A stretch of DNA of 36,495 nucleotides. Source: an uncultured Eubacteriales bacterium (GTDB lineage: Bacteria > Bacillota > Clostridia > Oscillospirales > Oscillospiraceae). The stretch spans positions 1-36,495 of the forward strand of contig USMI01000006.1 in the NCBI GenBank assembly GCA_900555735.1, given 5' to 3'. Within the stretch, counting starts at the first letter, position 1, and each line of letters starts with the position of its first letter. Both the position numbers and the translations under genes were made by a program. Below are positions 14,756 to 22,885 of this stretch, one piece after another. Below the pieces are notes generated by a model. That model had not been told where the DNA came from. It was given only the letters and a program-made list of their open reading frames with translations, and did no database searches.

Positions 14756-15982
14756 TTAGTTTTTGGCGCTCAGCTCCACGGCATGGCGCAGAAAGCTGAG
14801 GGGCGGCACCGGCTTGGGCAGCTGCATGGTGAACACCATCTGGGGCGTTTTCGGCTCACGGAGGGGCAGGCCGTCACAGTCGGTCATCACCGGCGCGGTG
14901 ATGGTAAAGGGACGGGTATCGGGGCCCACCACCTCCAGCTGGTCACCGGCGGCGAACTTGTTCCGCAGGCTCAGGGTGGCAAGACCGTTTGCGTCGCAGT
15001 CCGTCACCACGGCGCAGATCTGCCAGTCCCGTATGTACCGGGCGTTGTCGTAATACTGCCCGGGCTGGCCGTAAAAGAAGCCAGTGGAGTAGTGCCGGTG
15101 GCTGACGTGCTCCACCTCGTCCCGCCATACGGGGTCGATGGGACGGCCCGCTGCCACATCGTCCAGCACATGGCGGTAGGCTCCGGTGACGATGGCGGCG
15201 TAATAGCCGGATTTGGCACGGCCCTCGATTTTCAGGCAGTCCACGCCCGCGTCCATCAGATCGTCCAGATGGTCGATCATGCACATGTCGCGGCTGTTCA
15301 TGATATAGGTGCCCTTTTCATCCTCGAACACGGGGAAATACTCGCCGGGGCGCTTTTCCTCCATCAGCGCGTACTGATAGCGGCAGGGCTGGGCGCACTG
15401 GCCACGGTTGGCGTCACGCCCCGTCATATAGTTGCTGAGCAGGCACCGGCCGGAGTAGCTGACGCACATGGCCCCGTGGCAGAAGGTCTCGATTTCCAGA
15501 TCCTTGGGGACTTTGGCCCGGATGGTGCGGATCTCGTCAAGACTCAGCTCGCGGGCCAGCACTACACGGGTGGCGCCCAGGTCGTACCACGCGGCAGCGG
15601 AGGCGTAGTTGGCGATGGACTGCTGGGTGGAGATGTGCCGTTGGCAATGGGGCGCGTACCTGCCCGCCAGCGTAAAGGCACCCAGATCGGCCACGATCAG
15701 AGCGTCTACTCCCGCGTCGTCCAGCCTCTCAAGATGGGCGGGCAGCTGCTCCACCTCGCCGCTGCGGGGCATGGTGTTGACGGTGACGTGGACCTTCACG
15801 CCGTGGTCATGGGCGTATTTTACGGCGCGGGGCAGCTCCTCGTCGGTGAAGTTACCGGCGAAGGAGCGCATGCCGAACGCGGTGCCAGCAAGGTACACCG
15901 CGTCGGCGCCGTAAGCCACGGCCATCTGCAATTTTTCCCAGTCCCCGGCAGGGGACAGCAATTCAGGCTTTTTTCGCTCCAT
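14756..15982 (-). CDS. U32-family peptidase-like protein (TrhP/YegQ-type tRNA hydroxylation candidate)
   Basis: The 408-residue protein begins KKPELLSPAGDWEKLQMAVA followed by YGADAVYLAG, the U32 barrel opening. It contains the U32 signature IETFCHGAMCVSYSGRCLLS (near 163-182) plus clustered cysteines in GQCAQPCRYQYAL that likely bind an iron-sulfur cluster. Family members related to TrhP/TrhO-dependent chemistry take part in prephenate-dependent tRNA U34 hydroxylation; others were named collagenase-like peptidases. I favour RNA modification. Its ATG shares a base with the mltG stop region (ORFs meet at 15982), giving tight coupling to mltG and tmk. Confidence 0.85.
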   Translation of the reverse strand: MERKKPELLSPAGDWEKLQMAVAYGADAVYLAGTAFGMRSFAGNFTDEELPRAVKYAHDHGVKVHVTVNTMPRSGEVEQLPAHLERLDDAGVDALIVADLGAFTLAGRYAPHCQRHISTQQSIANYASAAAWYDLGATRVVLARELSLDEIRTIRAKVPKDLEIETFCHGAMCVSYSGRCLLSNYMTGRDANRGQCAQPCRYQYALMEEKRPGEYFPVFEDEKGTYIMNSRDMCMIDHLDDLMDAGVDCLKIEGRAKSGYYAAIVTGAYRHVLDDVAAGRPIDPVWRDEVEHVSHRHYSTGFFYGQPGQYYDNARYIRDWQICAVVTDCDANGLATLSLRNKFAAGDQLEVVGPDTRPFTITAPVMTDCDGLPLREPKTPQMVFTMQLPKPVPPLSFLRHAVELSAKN

Positions 15983-17148
15983 CAGTCAGGCTGGTACATG
16001 TCGCTGTTGATAAAGGCGAGATGCTCGTTGTAGGTCTTGAAGAAATGGTTCACGCCATCCTTACCGGCGGCAAAGTAGTAATACTCGGTATCGTTGGGGT
16101 AGATGGCCGCCTTGATGGAGTCAAGGCCGGGGCAGCAGATAGGGCCGACAGGCAGGCCGGGATACTTGTAGGTGTTATAGGGGCTGTCCATCTCCTTGTC
16201 AAAGGCGGTCTTGTCCTTGCCCTCCAGAGACAGGGCGTAGTAGATGGTGGTATCCAGCTGCAAATAGCCGTAGGTCTCCCGATCGGTAGTGTTCAGACGG
16301 TTATAGAGGACAGAGGCAATGTTCTTGCGCTCGGTCTCGTCGCCGATGCCCTCCTTTTCGATGATGGAGGCAATGGTGACGATGTCGTGCAGGGAGTAGC
16401 CGCTGGCGTTGATGTCGGCCATCATGTCGTCGTCAAACTGGGCGACGAAGTTGGTCAGCATGGTGTCGATGTCATACACGGCGGTCTTTTCCGGGTCAAA
16501 GGCCTGCGTGGTGGGGAACAGGAAGCCCTCCATGCGGTTCACCTTGCCCAGCATGTCCTCCTTCAGGAAGCTGTAACTCTGGAACTCGAAATTGGCGCAG
16601 GCGTCCTCCAGCTCCTCGCGGGTGGAGATGCCGGCCTCGGTCATGATGTCGATGATCTCGTTGACGGTCTTGCCCTCGGGGATGACCACCTTGATCCAGC
16701 CATCCTCATTGACCTTGTCGGCCTCGTAATCGTGCATATTCAGGATCAGGCTGCGGTAGTCCATATCGCTGTTGAGATCGTACTCGCCGGGGTCGATATT
16801 TTTGCTGGCGTGGAAGAAGATGCCGCAGAACTTGAAGAAGCCCCGGTAGTTGATGAGGCCAGCGTCCTTCAGCTTTTTGGCCACGTCGCCCACGCTGTCG
16901 CCCTCGTCCACGGTGATCTTGACCTCCACATAATCTTTGTTCAGCGAGCACAGGTCATTGAACAGCAGCCAGCCCACACCGGCCAGCAGACAGGAGCCAA
17001 GCACCACGCAGGCCAGATACAGCGCGGTACGCTGGGCGGCGCGCTTGCTTTTTTTCTTCTTTCTGGGCGCGTTTCCCGCGCTCTGGCGACGCACCTCCTG
17101 CGGGTTGAAGTAGGCGGTCTCGGAGTTTCTGTTTTGATCCTTAGGCAT
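15982..17148 (-). CDS. mltG: Endolytic peptidoglycan transglycosylase MltG
   Basis: The 388-residue protein has a basic cytoplasmic N terminus (KKKKSKRAAQR), one membrane span at 42-64 and a LysM-like segment (ITVDEGDSVGDVAKKLKDAG, 78-97). The YceG/MltG catalytic domain includes EGFLFPTTQAFDP and IASIIEKEG, with E264 at the catalytic position. It also has SVLYNRL, LQLDTTIYYAL, SPYNTYKYPGLPVGPICCPG and YYYFAAGKDGVNHFF, all diagnostic. MltG cleaves nascent glycan strands outside the membrane. AAAGGA lies 10 bases before ATG 17148. It lies 33 bases downstream of tmk, an arrangement often seen in bacteria. Confidence 0.97.
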   Translation of the reverse strand: MPKDQNRNSETAYFNPQEVRRQSAGNAPRKKKKSKRAAQRTALYLACVVLGSCLLAGVGWLLFNDLCSLNKDYVEVKITVDEGDSVGDVAKKLKDAGLINYRGFFKFCGIFFHASKNIDPGEYDLNSDMDYRSLILNMHDYEADKVNEDGWIKVVIPEGKTVNEIIDIMTEAGISTREELEDACANFEFQSYSFLKEDMLGKVNRMEGFLFPTTQAFDPEKTAVYDIDTMLTNFVAQFDDDMMADINASGYSLHDIVTIASIIEKEGIGDETERKNIASVLYNRLNTTDRETYGYLQLDTTIYYALSLEGKDKTAFDKEMDSPYNTYKYPGLPVGPICCPGLDSIKAAIYPNDTEYYYFAAGKDGVNHFFKTYNEHLAFINSDMYQPD

Positions 17149-17181
17149 AATTTGTGATTCCTTTCTTATGTCGTGGCAATG

Positions 17182-17844
17182 TTACAGCAGGTCGCGGAGC
17201 TTGTCCAGCACCTCGGCATGGATATCCTCGCGGCTGCGCATGACGCCGTTCTCGGCGCAGTCGATCCGTGTCCAGCCGCAGTAGTCTGTGACAAAGGCGG
17301 CGTTTTCCCGGCAGCGGCGCAGATATTCCTCGTCCTGCTCGTGTACGTCGGCGGTGGTGTGGGTGGCCTGCTCCCGCAGGCGCATCATCTGCTCGCTCAG
17401 CTCGGTGGGCAGGTCCAGATACAGCACCCGTGTGGGGCGGGGCAGCTCCAGGAGGTCGTATTCAAAGTGGAACAGCCAGTCCAGAAAGGGCTTGCGCTGC
17501 TCCGGCGGCAGCTTGGAGGTCTGGTGTACCGCGTTGGAGGTGGTATACCGGTCGGCGATCAGCAGACCGCCCTGACGGTAGTATTCCCCCCAGTCCTGCT
17601 TGTAGGAGGCGTAGCGATCCACTGCGTAAAAGGTGGATGCGGCATAGGCGTTCACATCATCGGGATGGCTGCCGAATGCACCGCCCAGATACAGGCGGAT
17701 CAGCGCCGAGGATTCCTCGCTGTAACGGGGAAAGGCCAGACGGCGGAAGGGGATGCCCTGCTTCTCCAGCGCCTGACACAGAAGCTCGGTCTGCGTGGCC
17801 TTGCCGGAGCCGTCAGTTCCCTCGAATACGATCAACTTTCCCAT
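17182..17844 (-). CDS. tmk: Thymidylate kinase-family protein
   Basis: The 220-residue protein begins MGKLIVFEGTDGSGKATQTE, a P-loop of the dTMP kinase type (GxDGxGKxTQ). It has FYAVDRYASYKQDW and LIADRYTTSNAVHQTS, the DR(Y/W) segments that bind dTMP. LYLDLPTELSEQMMRLRE begins the lid region. It phosphorylates dTMP to dTDP. The lid and substrate regions are longer than the usual bacterial form and resemble a variant seen in Clostridia, so a deoxynucleoside-kinase-like specificity is a minor alternative. AAAGGAG lies 9 bases before ATG 17844 and a good promoter is just upstream. It leads the tmk-mltG-U32 operon. Confidence 0.9.
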   Translation of the reverse strand: MGKLIVFEGTDGSGKATQTELLCQALEKQGIPFRRLAFPRYSEESSALIRLYLGGAFGSHPDDVNAYAASTFYAVDRYASYKQDWGEYYRQGGLLIADRYTTSNAVHQTSKLPPEQRKPFLDWLFHFEYDLLELPRPTRVLYLDLPTELSEQMMRLREQATHTTADVHEQDEEYLRRCRENAAFVTDYCGWTRIDCAENGVMRSREDIHAEVLDKLRDLL

Positions 17845-17879
17845 GGTGTGCGTCTCCTTTACATGGTCATACGCATAAC

Positions 17880-17908
17880 ATTATAACACCATTGTACCCG
17901 TTTGTAAA
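17880..17908 (-). promoter_or_regulatory. Promoter of the tmk-mltG-U32 operon
   Basis: On the minus strand TTTACA (17903-17908), a 17-base spacer and TATAAT (17880-17885) lie 36 bases before the tmk start. Confidence 0.85.
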
Positions 17909-17945
17909 GAAAACATGATGGGCAGGCGGAAATTCGGCATTTGCA

Positions 17946-17978
17946 GAAAAAAGACAAGCACGCCCTCAGGCGTGCTTG
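17946..17978 (-). terminator. Terminator of the acn-icd-cit operon, stop codon in the loop
   Basis: On the minus strand CAAGCACGCC (complement of 17969-17978) and GGCGTGCTTG (complement of 17955-17964) form a 10-bp stem. The four loop bases TGAG contain the TGA stop of citXG. TCTTTTTTCTG follows as the U-tract. Confidence 0.9.
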
Positions 17979-19216
17979 CGGATCGCGGATAATGGAATGC
18001 TGTTCAGGAACAGTGCCAGCGCCAATAGGTCGGCGCTGCCGCCGGGACTGAGCCACCGGTCGATAAGGGCATCGTCCAGCGCTTGCGTCAGCGTGACGCG
18101 CTGTTCCGGCGGCGCGGCCAGTATGGCGGCAGCCTGCTCTTTTACAAAGGTAGCGCCCTCGGCGCCGCCCCGGTGGTAGAGGTTGGTGTCCTCTGTGTGG
18201 GCCATCAGACAGAGAAGCGCCGTCAGGGGATCGTGGGTTTGCAGCAGCACGGCGGCCTGCCGCGCGGTGGGAAAGCCTGCCAGCGCTTCGGAGCGTGCGC
18301 CGCCCACCTGATGGCGCAGCGTCACCGCCGCGCCATGGGTATCCTGAGGCGGCGTCAGCTCTGCGGCCAGCGCGGCGGCATGGGCGAATACGTCGCCGCC
18401 ATCCGAGAGATACCGGCCCAGCGCCGCCAGCAGCACCGAAAAGGAGAACAGCGCCCCCTTGTGGGTGTTGACGCCGCCGGTGGTCCGGAACATGGCGGCC
18501 TCGGCCGCCAGCCCCGCCGCCTGTAAGGCGGCGGCATCCGCGCCGGACAGGCTCAGCGCCGTGATTTGACGGAAATACGGCGTCAGCGCGTCGATGCTCC
18601 GCAGGAACAGGGGAAGATCCATGTCATTGTGTGCACCGTTATTGCGTTCGTCCACCAGCCCCGGCTTTGGGGTCAGGCGTACCTCCTCCGTCAGCGCCTT
18701 TGCCGCCAGGCTGGCCAGATATCCGGCGGCGAAGTCCGCCAGAATCTCATGGGTGCGGCCCACGATGGCATCCAGTCCGTGGGCGCGGCTGCGGGAGCAG
18801 ACCGTCACCGGTCCGCCGCAGATAAGGCAGGTGCGCGGCTCCGGGCGGGACAGCTTGCTGCCGTCCGTGTCCAGCACGTCCAGATCGTACAGCCGCCCTA
18901 TGGGCACGGTGGTCTCCAGCGTCAGACAGGCGGCCTTCAGCTCAGGGGCCGGACGGTCATACACCAGCAGGGCCTCGCAGCCGGTGGCGGGCCGGATGAT
19001 CTCTGCCGTTACCGGCTGGCCCAATGTGCCGTACAGGGCCGCCAGCCCCGCGTCGAAGGCCAGCTCGATCAGCGGGGAGGACTTCACCGGTCCGGCAATA
19101 TTCATGGTGAAGGACACCAGCGGCAGGCGGTGGGCTTGCAGCAGCCGACGCTGGGCATCCGCCCGCGTGTCACGGGCGCGGAGGATGTCCTCCAAAGTGA
19201 CGTTGACAATAGGCAT
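17966..19216 (-). CDS. citXG: CitX-CitG fusion: citrate lyase prosthetic-group transferase and triphosphoribosyl-dephospho-CoA synthase
   Basis: The 416-residue product joins two enzymes. Residues 1-165 match CitX: TLEDILRARDTRADAQRRLL, LPLVSFTMNIAGPVKSSP, then IGRLYDLDVLDTDGSKLSR and RTCLICGGPVTVCSRSRAHG. From about 175 onward it is CitG: RLTPKPGLVDERNNGAHNDM, FRTTGGVNTHKGALFSFSVL and EDTNLYHRGG. CitG makes the 2'-(5''-triphosphoribosyl)-dephospho-CoA precursor and CitX attaches it to CitD. Fused CitXG is known in other bacteria. ATG 19216 gives a normal CitX N terminus. The gene overlaps citC by 47 bases and ends in a terminator whose loop holds the stop codon. Confidence 0.95.
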   Translation of the reverse strand: MPIVNVTLEDILRARDTRADAQRRLLQAHRLPLVSFTMNIAGPVKSSPLIELAFDAGLAALYGTLGQPVTAEIIRPATGCEALLVYDRPAPELKAACLTLETTVPIGRLYDLDVLDTDGSKLSRPEPRTCLICGGPVTVCSRSRAHGLDAIVGRTHEILADFAAGYLASLAAKALTEEVRLTPKPGLVDERNNGAHNDMDLPLFLRSIDALTPYFRQITALSLSGADAAALQAAGLAAEAAMFRTTGGVNTHKGALFSFSVLLAALGRYLSDGGDVFAHAAALAAELTPPQDTHGAAVTLRHQVGGARSEALAGFPTARQAAVLLQTHDPLTALLCLMAHTEDTNLYHRGGAEGATFVKEQAAAILAAPPEQRVTLTQALDDALIDRWLSPGGSADLLALALFLNSIPLSAIRKHA

Positions 19217-20156
19217 AAGTGGTCTCCGGTACAAGTGGTTGGATGTCGGCAAGCCGTCCCTCCACCAGCAGGCGGCGGACGGCGGTGGCGGAGATGCCCT
19301 CCAGACGGGGGATCTCCGTGACGGAGATGCCGTAAGTGGGGAGCAGTTCCTTCATTCTCCGGTTATAGGCGGCGGTGGTGGGGGAGAAGGGCTCCTCGCC
19401 TACGAACCGCCGGGTGATGTGGAGGGCCGGGGCGATGTGCTGCCCAAACAGCGTCAGATCCAGGTCGCACCGTGCGTCCTCCGACTGCTCGTCCCGCAGG
19501 AAATAGGCGGGGAAGGTGGCCCGGCTCACCAGAAAGTCGCCGCCGGAGCATACGCTCACGTTGGGAAGATGTGCCGTACCCTCCCGTACCAGCGCCAGCC
19601 GGAGGGCGGCAGGGAAGGGGACGCCCTCCTCCGCCACCACGAACACCAGCACATGGTCACACTGCGCCGCTGCCGTGGTGATGAGGTGCAGATGCCCCCT
19701 TGTGAAGGGGTTGGCGTGGCAGACCACGCAGCCGGTGACGCCCTCCTGCCAGCGGGGCAGAGGTTCCAGAAAACGCCTCAGCGCATCACGCTGGCGGCAC
19801 AGCATCACCATGTCCGCCGTCTCTACTACCGGATAGAACCCCAGAGAGCGGAATAGCCGCGCGCTTTGGGGCTTGGTGAACAGAAACGGATAGGGAACGC
19901 CCCACTTTACCGACTCCTGCACCAGCGCGGAGACGATGCGGGCGCATATGTCCTGGCCCTCAGCGGCGGGAGAGACGGCCACCTGACGGATGACCTTGCC
20001 GCCCAGCGAGCCGCAGCCCAGCAGGGTATCGTCCTCCGTCAGCAGGGCGGTGATATCGGTGCGGCCTTCGTCACGCAGACCGCCTTCGGCCAGCAGAGCG
20101 GCATAGGCCGTCCCCCACCGGGGAGGGACGGCCTTGCAAAGCAGTAATTCACGCAT
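19170..20156 (-). CDS. citC: [Citrate (pro-3S)-lyase] ligase (citrate lyase acetyl-activating ligase)
   Basis: The 328-residue protein has an N-terminal acetyltransferase-like region (about 1-125, with AVSPAAEGQDICARIVSALV and LFRSLGFYPV). A nucleotidyltransferase domain follows, with CHANPFTRGHLHLITTAAA (148 onward; the T/HxGH adenylate-binding motif) and EGISATAVRRLL near the end. CitC acetylates the thiol of the CitD prosthetic group with acetate and ATP, switching citrate lyase on. ATG 20156 overlaps the citF stop by 8 bases. The C-terminal tail after VPETTYAYC is longer than usual and overlaps citXG. Confidence 0.95.
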   Translation of the reverse strand: MRELLLCKAVPPRWGTAYAALLAEGGLRDEGRTDITALLTEDDTLLGCGSLGGKVIRQVAVSPAAEGQDICARIVSALVQESVKWGVPYPFLFTKPQSARLFRSLGFYPVVETADMVMLCRQRDALRRFLEPLPRWQEGVTGCVVCHANPFTRGHLHLITTAAAQCDHVLVFVVAEEGVPFPAALRLALVREGTAHLPNVSVCSGGDFLVSRATFPAYFLRDEQSEDARCDLDLTLFGQHIAPALHITRRFVGEEPFSPTTAAYNRRMKELLPTYGISVTEIPRLEGISATAVRRLLVEGRLADIQPLVPETTYAYCQRHFGGHPPRP

Positions 20157-21678
20157 CCTCGTCGATCTCGCGCACCACGTCGATGATGGTGTTGTCGCGG
20201 TACATGACCACGCCCACGATGCGGTCCTTGTAGCGGATGGGCTCGGGTACGCCCACCAGCGCCTCGGCCCGCTGCTGTAATTGTTCAATGGTGAACACAT
20301 GCAGTCCGGCGGTCTCGATCTTTTCCTTCAGGTCACCGCGGCGGGGGTTCACGGCGATGCCCTGCTCCGTCACCACCACGTCCACCACCTCGCCGGGGGT
20401 GACCACGGTGTTGACGTGCCTGACGATGGTGGGGATGCGGCCGCGGGTCAGCGGGGCCACCACCACCGACAGGCTGGCGCCCTCGGCGGTGTCGGGATGG
20501 CCGCCGATCGCGCCGCGGATCACACCGTCAGAGCCGGTCAGTACGTTGACGTTGAAATCCGTGTCGATCTCCAGGGCGGAGAGGATCACAAAATCCAGCT
20601 GATCCACCGCCGCGCTGATCATGTGGCTGGCGTAGTACGTGGCGCCGATCTGGTGGTGGAAGTGGTTGTTTTTCAGGGACAGCGCCGCGTCCAGATCGAA
20701 GCTCTGAACGTCCAGCACGCGGTCGATGAGGCCCTCCTCGTGCATGGCGGTGATCTGGCCGGTGATGCCGCCCAGCGCGAAGCGGCAGTGGATGTGCTGA
20801 TCCAGCATTTTCTGCCGCAGGAAGCGGGCGGTGGCCAGCGCCGCGCCGCCGCTGCCCATCTGCATGGAGAAGCCGTCGTACAGATAGCCGGTGGCCTCGA
20901 TGACATTGGCGGCGGTCTTGGCGATCAGCAGCTCCTTGGGATCCTTGGTGTAGCGGGTGGCCCCGGACATGATGCCCTTGGGATCGCCGATGTCGTCGGT
21001 CAGCACCACATAGTCCACGTCATATTCGGGAATGGCCCACGGCGCGTTGGGATAGGCCACCAGATGGTTGGTGATGATGATCACGTTATCGGCATACTTG
21101 GCGTCGGTGCGGGCATAGCCCAGCGAGCCGCAGGCGATGCCGTCGTCATCGTCCCGGCTGTAGCCGTTGGCGTTGCCGTAGGGGTCACAGGAGGGCGCGC
21201 CCAGAAACGCCACATCAATGTGCAGTTCACCGCTGCGAATGGCGCTGGCCCGGCCGCCGTGGGAGCGGAACACCACCGGGCAATCCATAAGCCCGCGGGA
21301 GACCTCCTCCGCCAGCTCACCGCGGAGGCCGGAGGTCTCGATATGGGTGATGACGCCGTTTTTGATATGCTGAATGAGAGGTGCGTGGACGGAGGCCAGC
21401 GAGGAGGCCGCCAGCGTCAGGTTCTTGTAGCCCATCTCCGCCAGCTTATCCACCACCATGTTGATGATGTGGTCGCCGTTGCGGAAGTGGTGGTGGAAGC
21501 TGATGGTCATGCCGTCGCGCAGCCCCGTGCGGCGGATGGCCTCCTCCAGCGAAGGAACGACTTTGTTCTGCTGATGATACCGCTCACGGAAGGTGGCGGT
21601 CTTTTTTTGTCCCGCCCCGGCAAACGCGCCGTGGTTGCTGATCTCATTGATATGGGGAATCTTGTTCAGTTCTACCAT
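20149..21678 (-). CDS. citF: Citrate lyase alpha subunit (citrate:acetyl-ACP transferase)
   Basis: The 509-residue protein fits CitF in length and sequence. LRDGMTISFHHHFRNGDHII is followed by VHAPLIQHIKNGVITHIETS, FLGAPSCDPYGNANGYS, SGATRYTKDPKELLIA and QMGSGGAALATARFL. It exchanges acetate for citrate on the CitD thioester in the first half reaction. ATG 21678 is chosen from GGAGG about 11 bases upstream and the family start; it lies 1 base after the citE stop. The final residues overlap citC. Together with citE and citD this makes the complete three-subunit lyase. Confidence 0.97.
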   Translation of the reverse strand: MVELNKIPHINEISNHGAFAGAGQKKTATFRERYHQQNKVVPSLEEAIRRTGLRDGMTISFHHHFRNGDHIINMVVDKLAEMGYKNLTLAASSLASVHAPLIQHIKNGVITHIETSGLRGELAEEVSRGLMDCPVVFRSHGGRASAIRSGELHIDVAFLGAPSCDPYGNANGYSRDDDDGIACGSLGYARTDAKYADNVIIITNHLVAYPNAPWAIPEYDVDYVVLTDDIGDPKGIMSGATRYTKDPKELLIAKTAANVIEATGYLYDGFSMQMGSGGAALATARFLRQKMLDQHIHCRFALGGITGQITAMHEEGLIDRVLDVQSFDLDAALSLKNNHFHHQIGATYYASHMISAAVDQLDFVILSALEIDTDFNVNVLTGSDGVIRGAIGGHPDTAEGASLSVVVAPLTRGRIPTIVRHVNTVVTPGEVVDVVVTEQGIAVNPRRGDLKEKIETAGLHVFTIEQLQQRAEALVGVPEPIRYKDRIVGVVMYRDNTIIDVVREIDEDA

Positions 21679-21679
21679 G

Positions 21680-22579
21680 TTACAGCTCCTCCACTTCATC
21701 GGCCTTGCTGCCGGCCTCGTACAGCTCCAGCAGCCGCTTGGCACGGGTGACCACGGGCTTGTCGATCATCTTGCCGTTGAGACTGGCCACGCCGCTGCCC
21801 CGTGCGTTGGCCTCGGCGATGGCCTCCATAATGGCCCGCGCCTTGTTCAGATCCTTCTCACTGGGCATGAACACCTTGTGCAGCGGCTCGATCTGACGGG
21901 GATTGATGACGGATTTGCCGTCAAAGCCCAGTTTCTTGATGAGGGTGGCCTCAGCGATGAAGCCCTCCTCGTCGTTGACATTGGAGAACACCGTGTCCAG
22001 CGCGGCGATACCGGCGGCTCGTGCGGCGTTCAGGATCATGCAGCGGGCAAAGAGAAGCTCGATGCCGTCGCTGCGGGTGGTTTTCAGGTCGGTGACGTAG
22101 TCCTCCGCGCCCAGCGCGATACCGATGAGCCGGTCGCTGGCCTTAGCGATCTCCACGGCGTTCAGCACGCCGTTGGCGCTCTCAATGGCGGCCATCATCC
22201 CGGTGGTGCCCACGGGGATACCGGCCTCCCGCTCGATGCGCTCGATCTCCCGTTCGCAGTCGATCACGTCCTGCGCACTGTCGGTCTTGGGCAGGCGCAC
22301 CACCTGCACACCGGCCCGGACGACGGCCTCCAGATCCTCGATACCCAGACCGCTGGAGAGGTCGTTGATGCGCACCACCGTCTCCTTTGTACCGAAATGC
22401 AGGGTCTTCAGGGCGTTATACACCAGAAAGCGGGCCGCGTCCTTCTCGGTATAGGCCACGCTGTCCTCCAGATCGAACATGATGGAGTCCGCGCCGTAGA
22501 TGTGGGCGTCCCGGATCATGCCGGGGTTGTTGCCGGGTACGAACATCATGCTGCGGCGCAAACGATCCTTCTTATACAT
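21680..22579 (-). CDS. citE: Citrate lyase beta subunit (citryl-ACP lyase)
   Basis: The 299-residue product opens RRSMMFVPGNNPGMIRDAHI followed by YGADSIMFDLEDSVAYTEKD, the CitE/HpcH aldolase barrel start with metal- and CoA-binding acidic residues. It has VRINDLSSGLGIEDLEAVV, RLPKTDSAQDV, IESANGVLNAVEIAK and GFDGKSVINPRQIEP. It splits citryl-ACP to oxaloacetate and acetyl-ACP. The start overlaps the citD stop by 8 bases. The neighbouring citD, citF and citC genes exclude the stand-alone malyl-CoA lyase-like alternatives. Confidence 0.97.
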   Translation of the reverse strand: MYKKDRLRRSMMFVPGNNPGMIRDAHIYGADSIMFDLEDSVAYTEKDAARFLVYNALKTLHFGTKETVVRINDLSSGLGIEDLEAVVRAGVQVVRLPKTDSAQDVIDCEREIERIEREAGIPVGTTGMMAAIESANGVLNAVEIAKASDRLIGIALGAEDYVTDLKTTRSDGIELLFARCMILNAARAAGIAALDTVFSNVNDEEGFIAEATLIKKLGFDGKSVINPRQIEPLHKVFMPSEKDLNKARAIMEAIAEANARGSGVASLNGKMIDKPVVTRAKRLLELYEAGSKADEVEEL

Positions 22580-22874
22580 CCTGCCGTACCTCCCATGTGT
22601 AGTCATGGCACTCCGCCGCGCGGGTCAGGGCGGTGGCCACCCGCGCCCGGACGGTGCAGTCCAGCGCACCCTTGTCCACGGCGGTGATGAGCGCGTTCTC
22701 CACACCGTAGTCGGCGGCGGTCTCGCGGATGACGGCGATGATCTGCTTACCGAACTGCTGATAGACGCTGCTGGTCAGCTCCACCTGCACGCCGCCTTCG
22801 TCAGACGGCTCTACGGTTATCATGATGTCGTTGGATTCCATGGTCCCGGCATTGCCGGTGGTGATCAGTTTCAT
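22572..22874 (-). CDS. citD: Citrate lyase acyl carrier protein (gamma subunit)
   Basis: The 100-residue product contains AGTMESNDIMITV near the N terminus. Ser14 in this motif is the attachment site for the phosphoribosyl-dephospho-CoA group in CitD proteins (usually AGTLESSDxxVxV). The remaining small alpha/beta domain matches CitD in length. TAAGGAGG precedes ATG 22874. It lies 11 bases downstream of icd, showing that the citrate lyase genes continue the acn-icd transcript. Confidence 0.95.
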   Translation of the reverse strand: MKLITTGNAGTMESNDIMITVEPSDEGGVQVELTSSVYQQFGKQIIAVIRETAADYGVENALITAVDKGALDCTVRARVATALTRAAECHDYTWEVRQDV

Positions 22875-22885
22875 AGACGGCCTCC

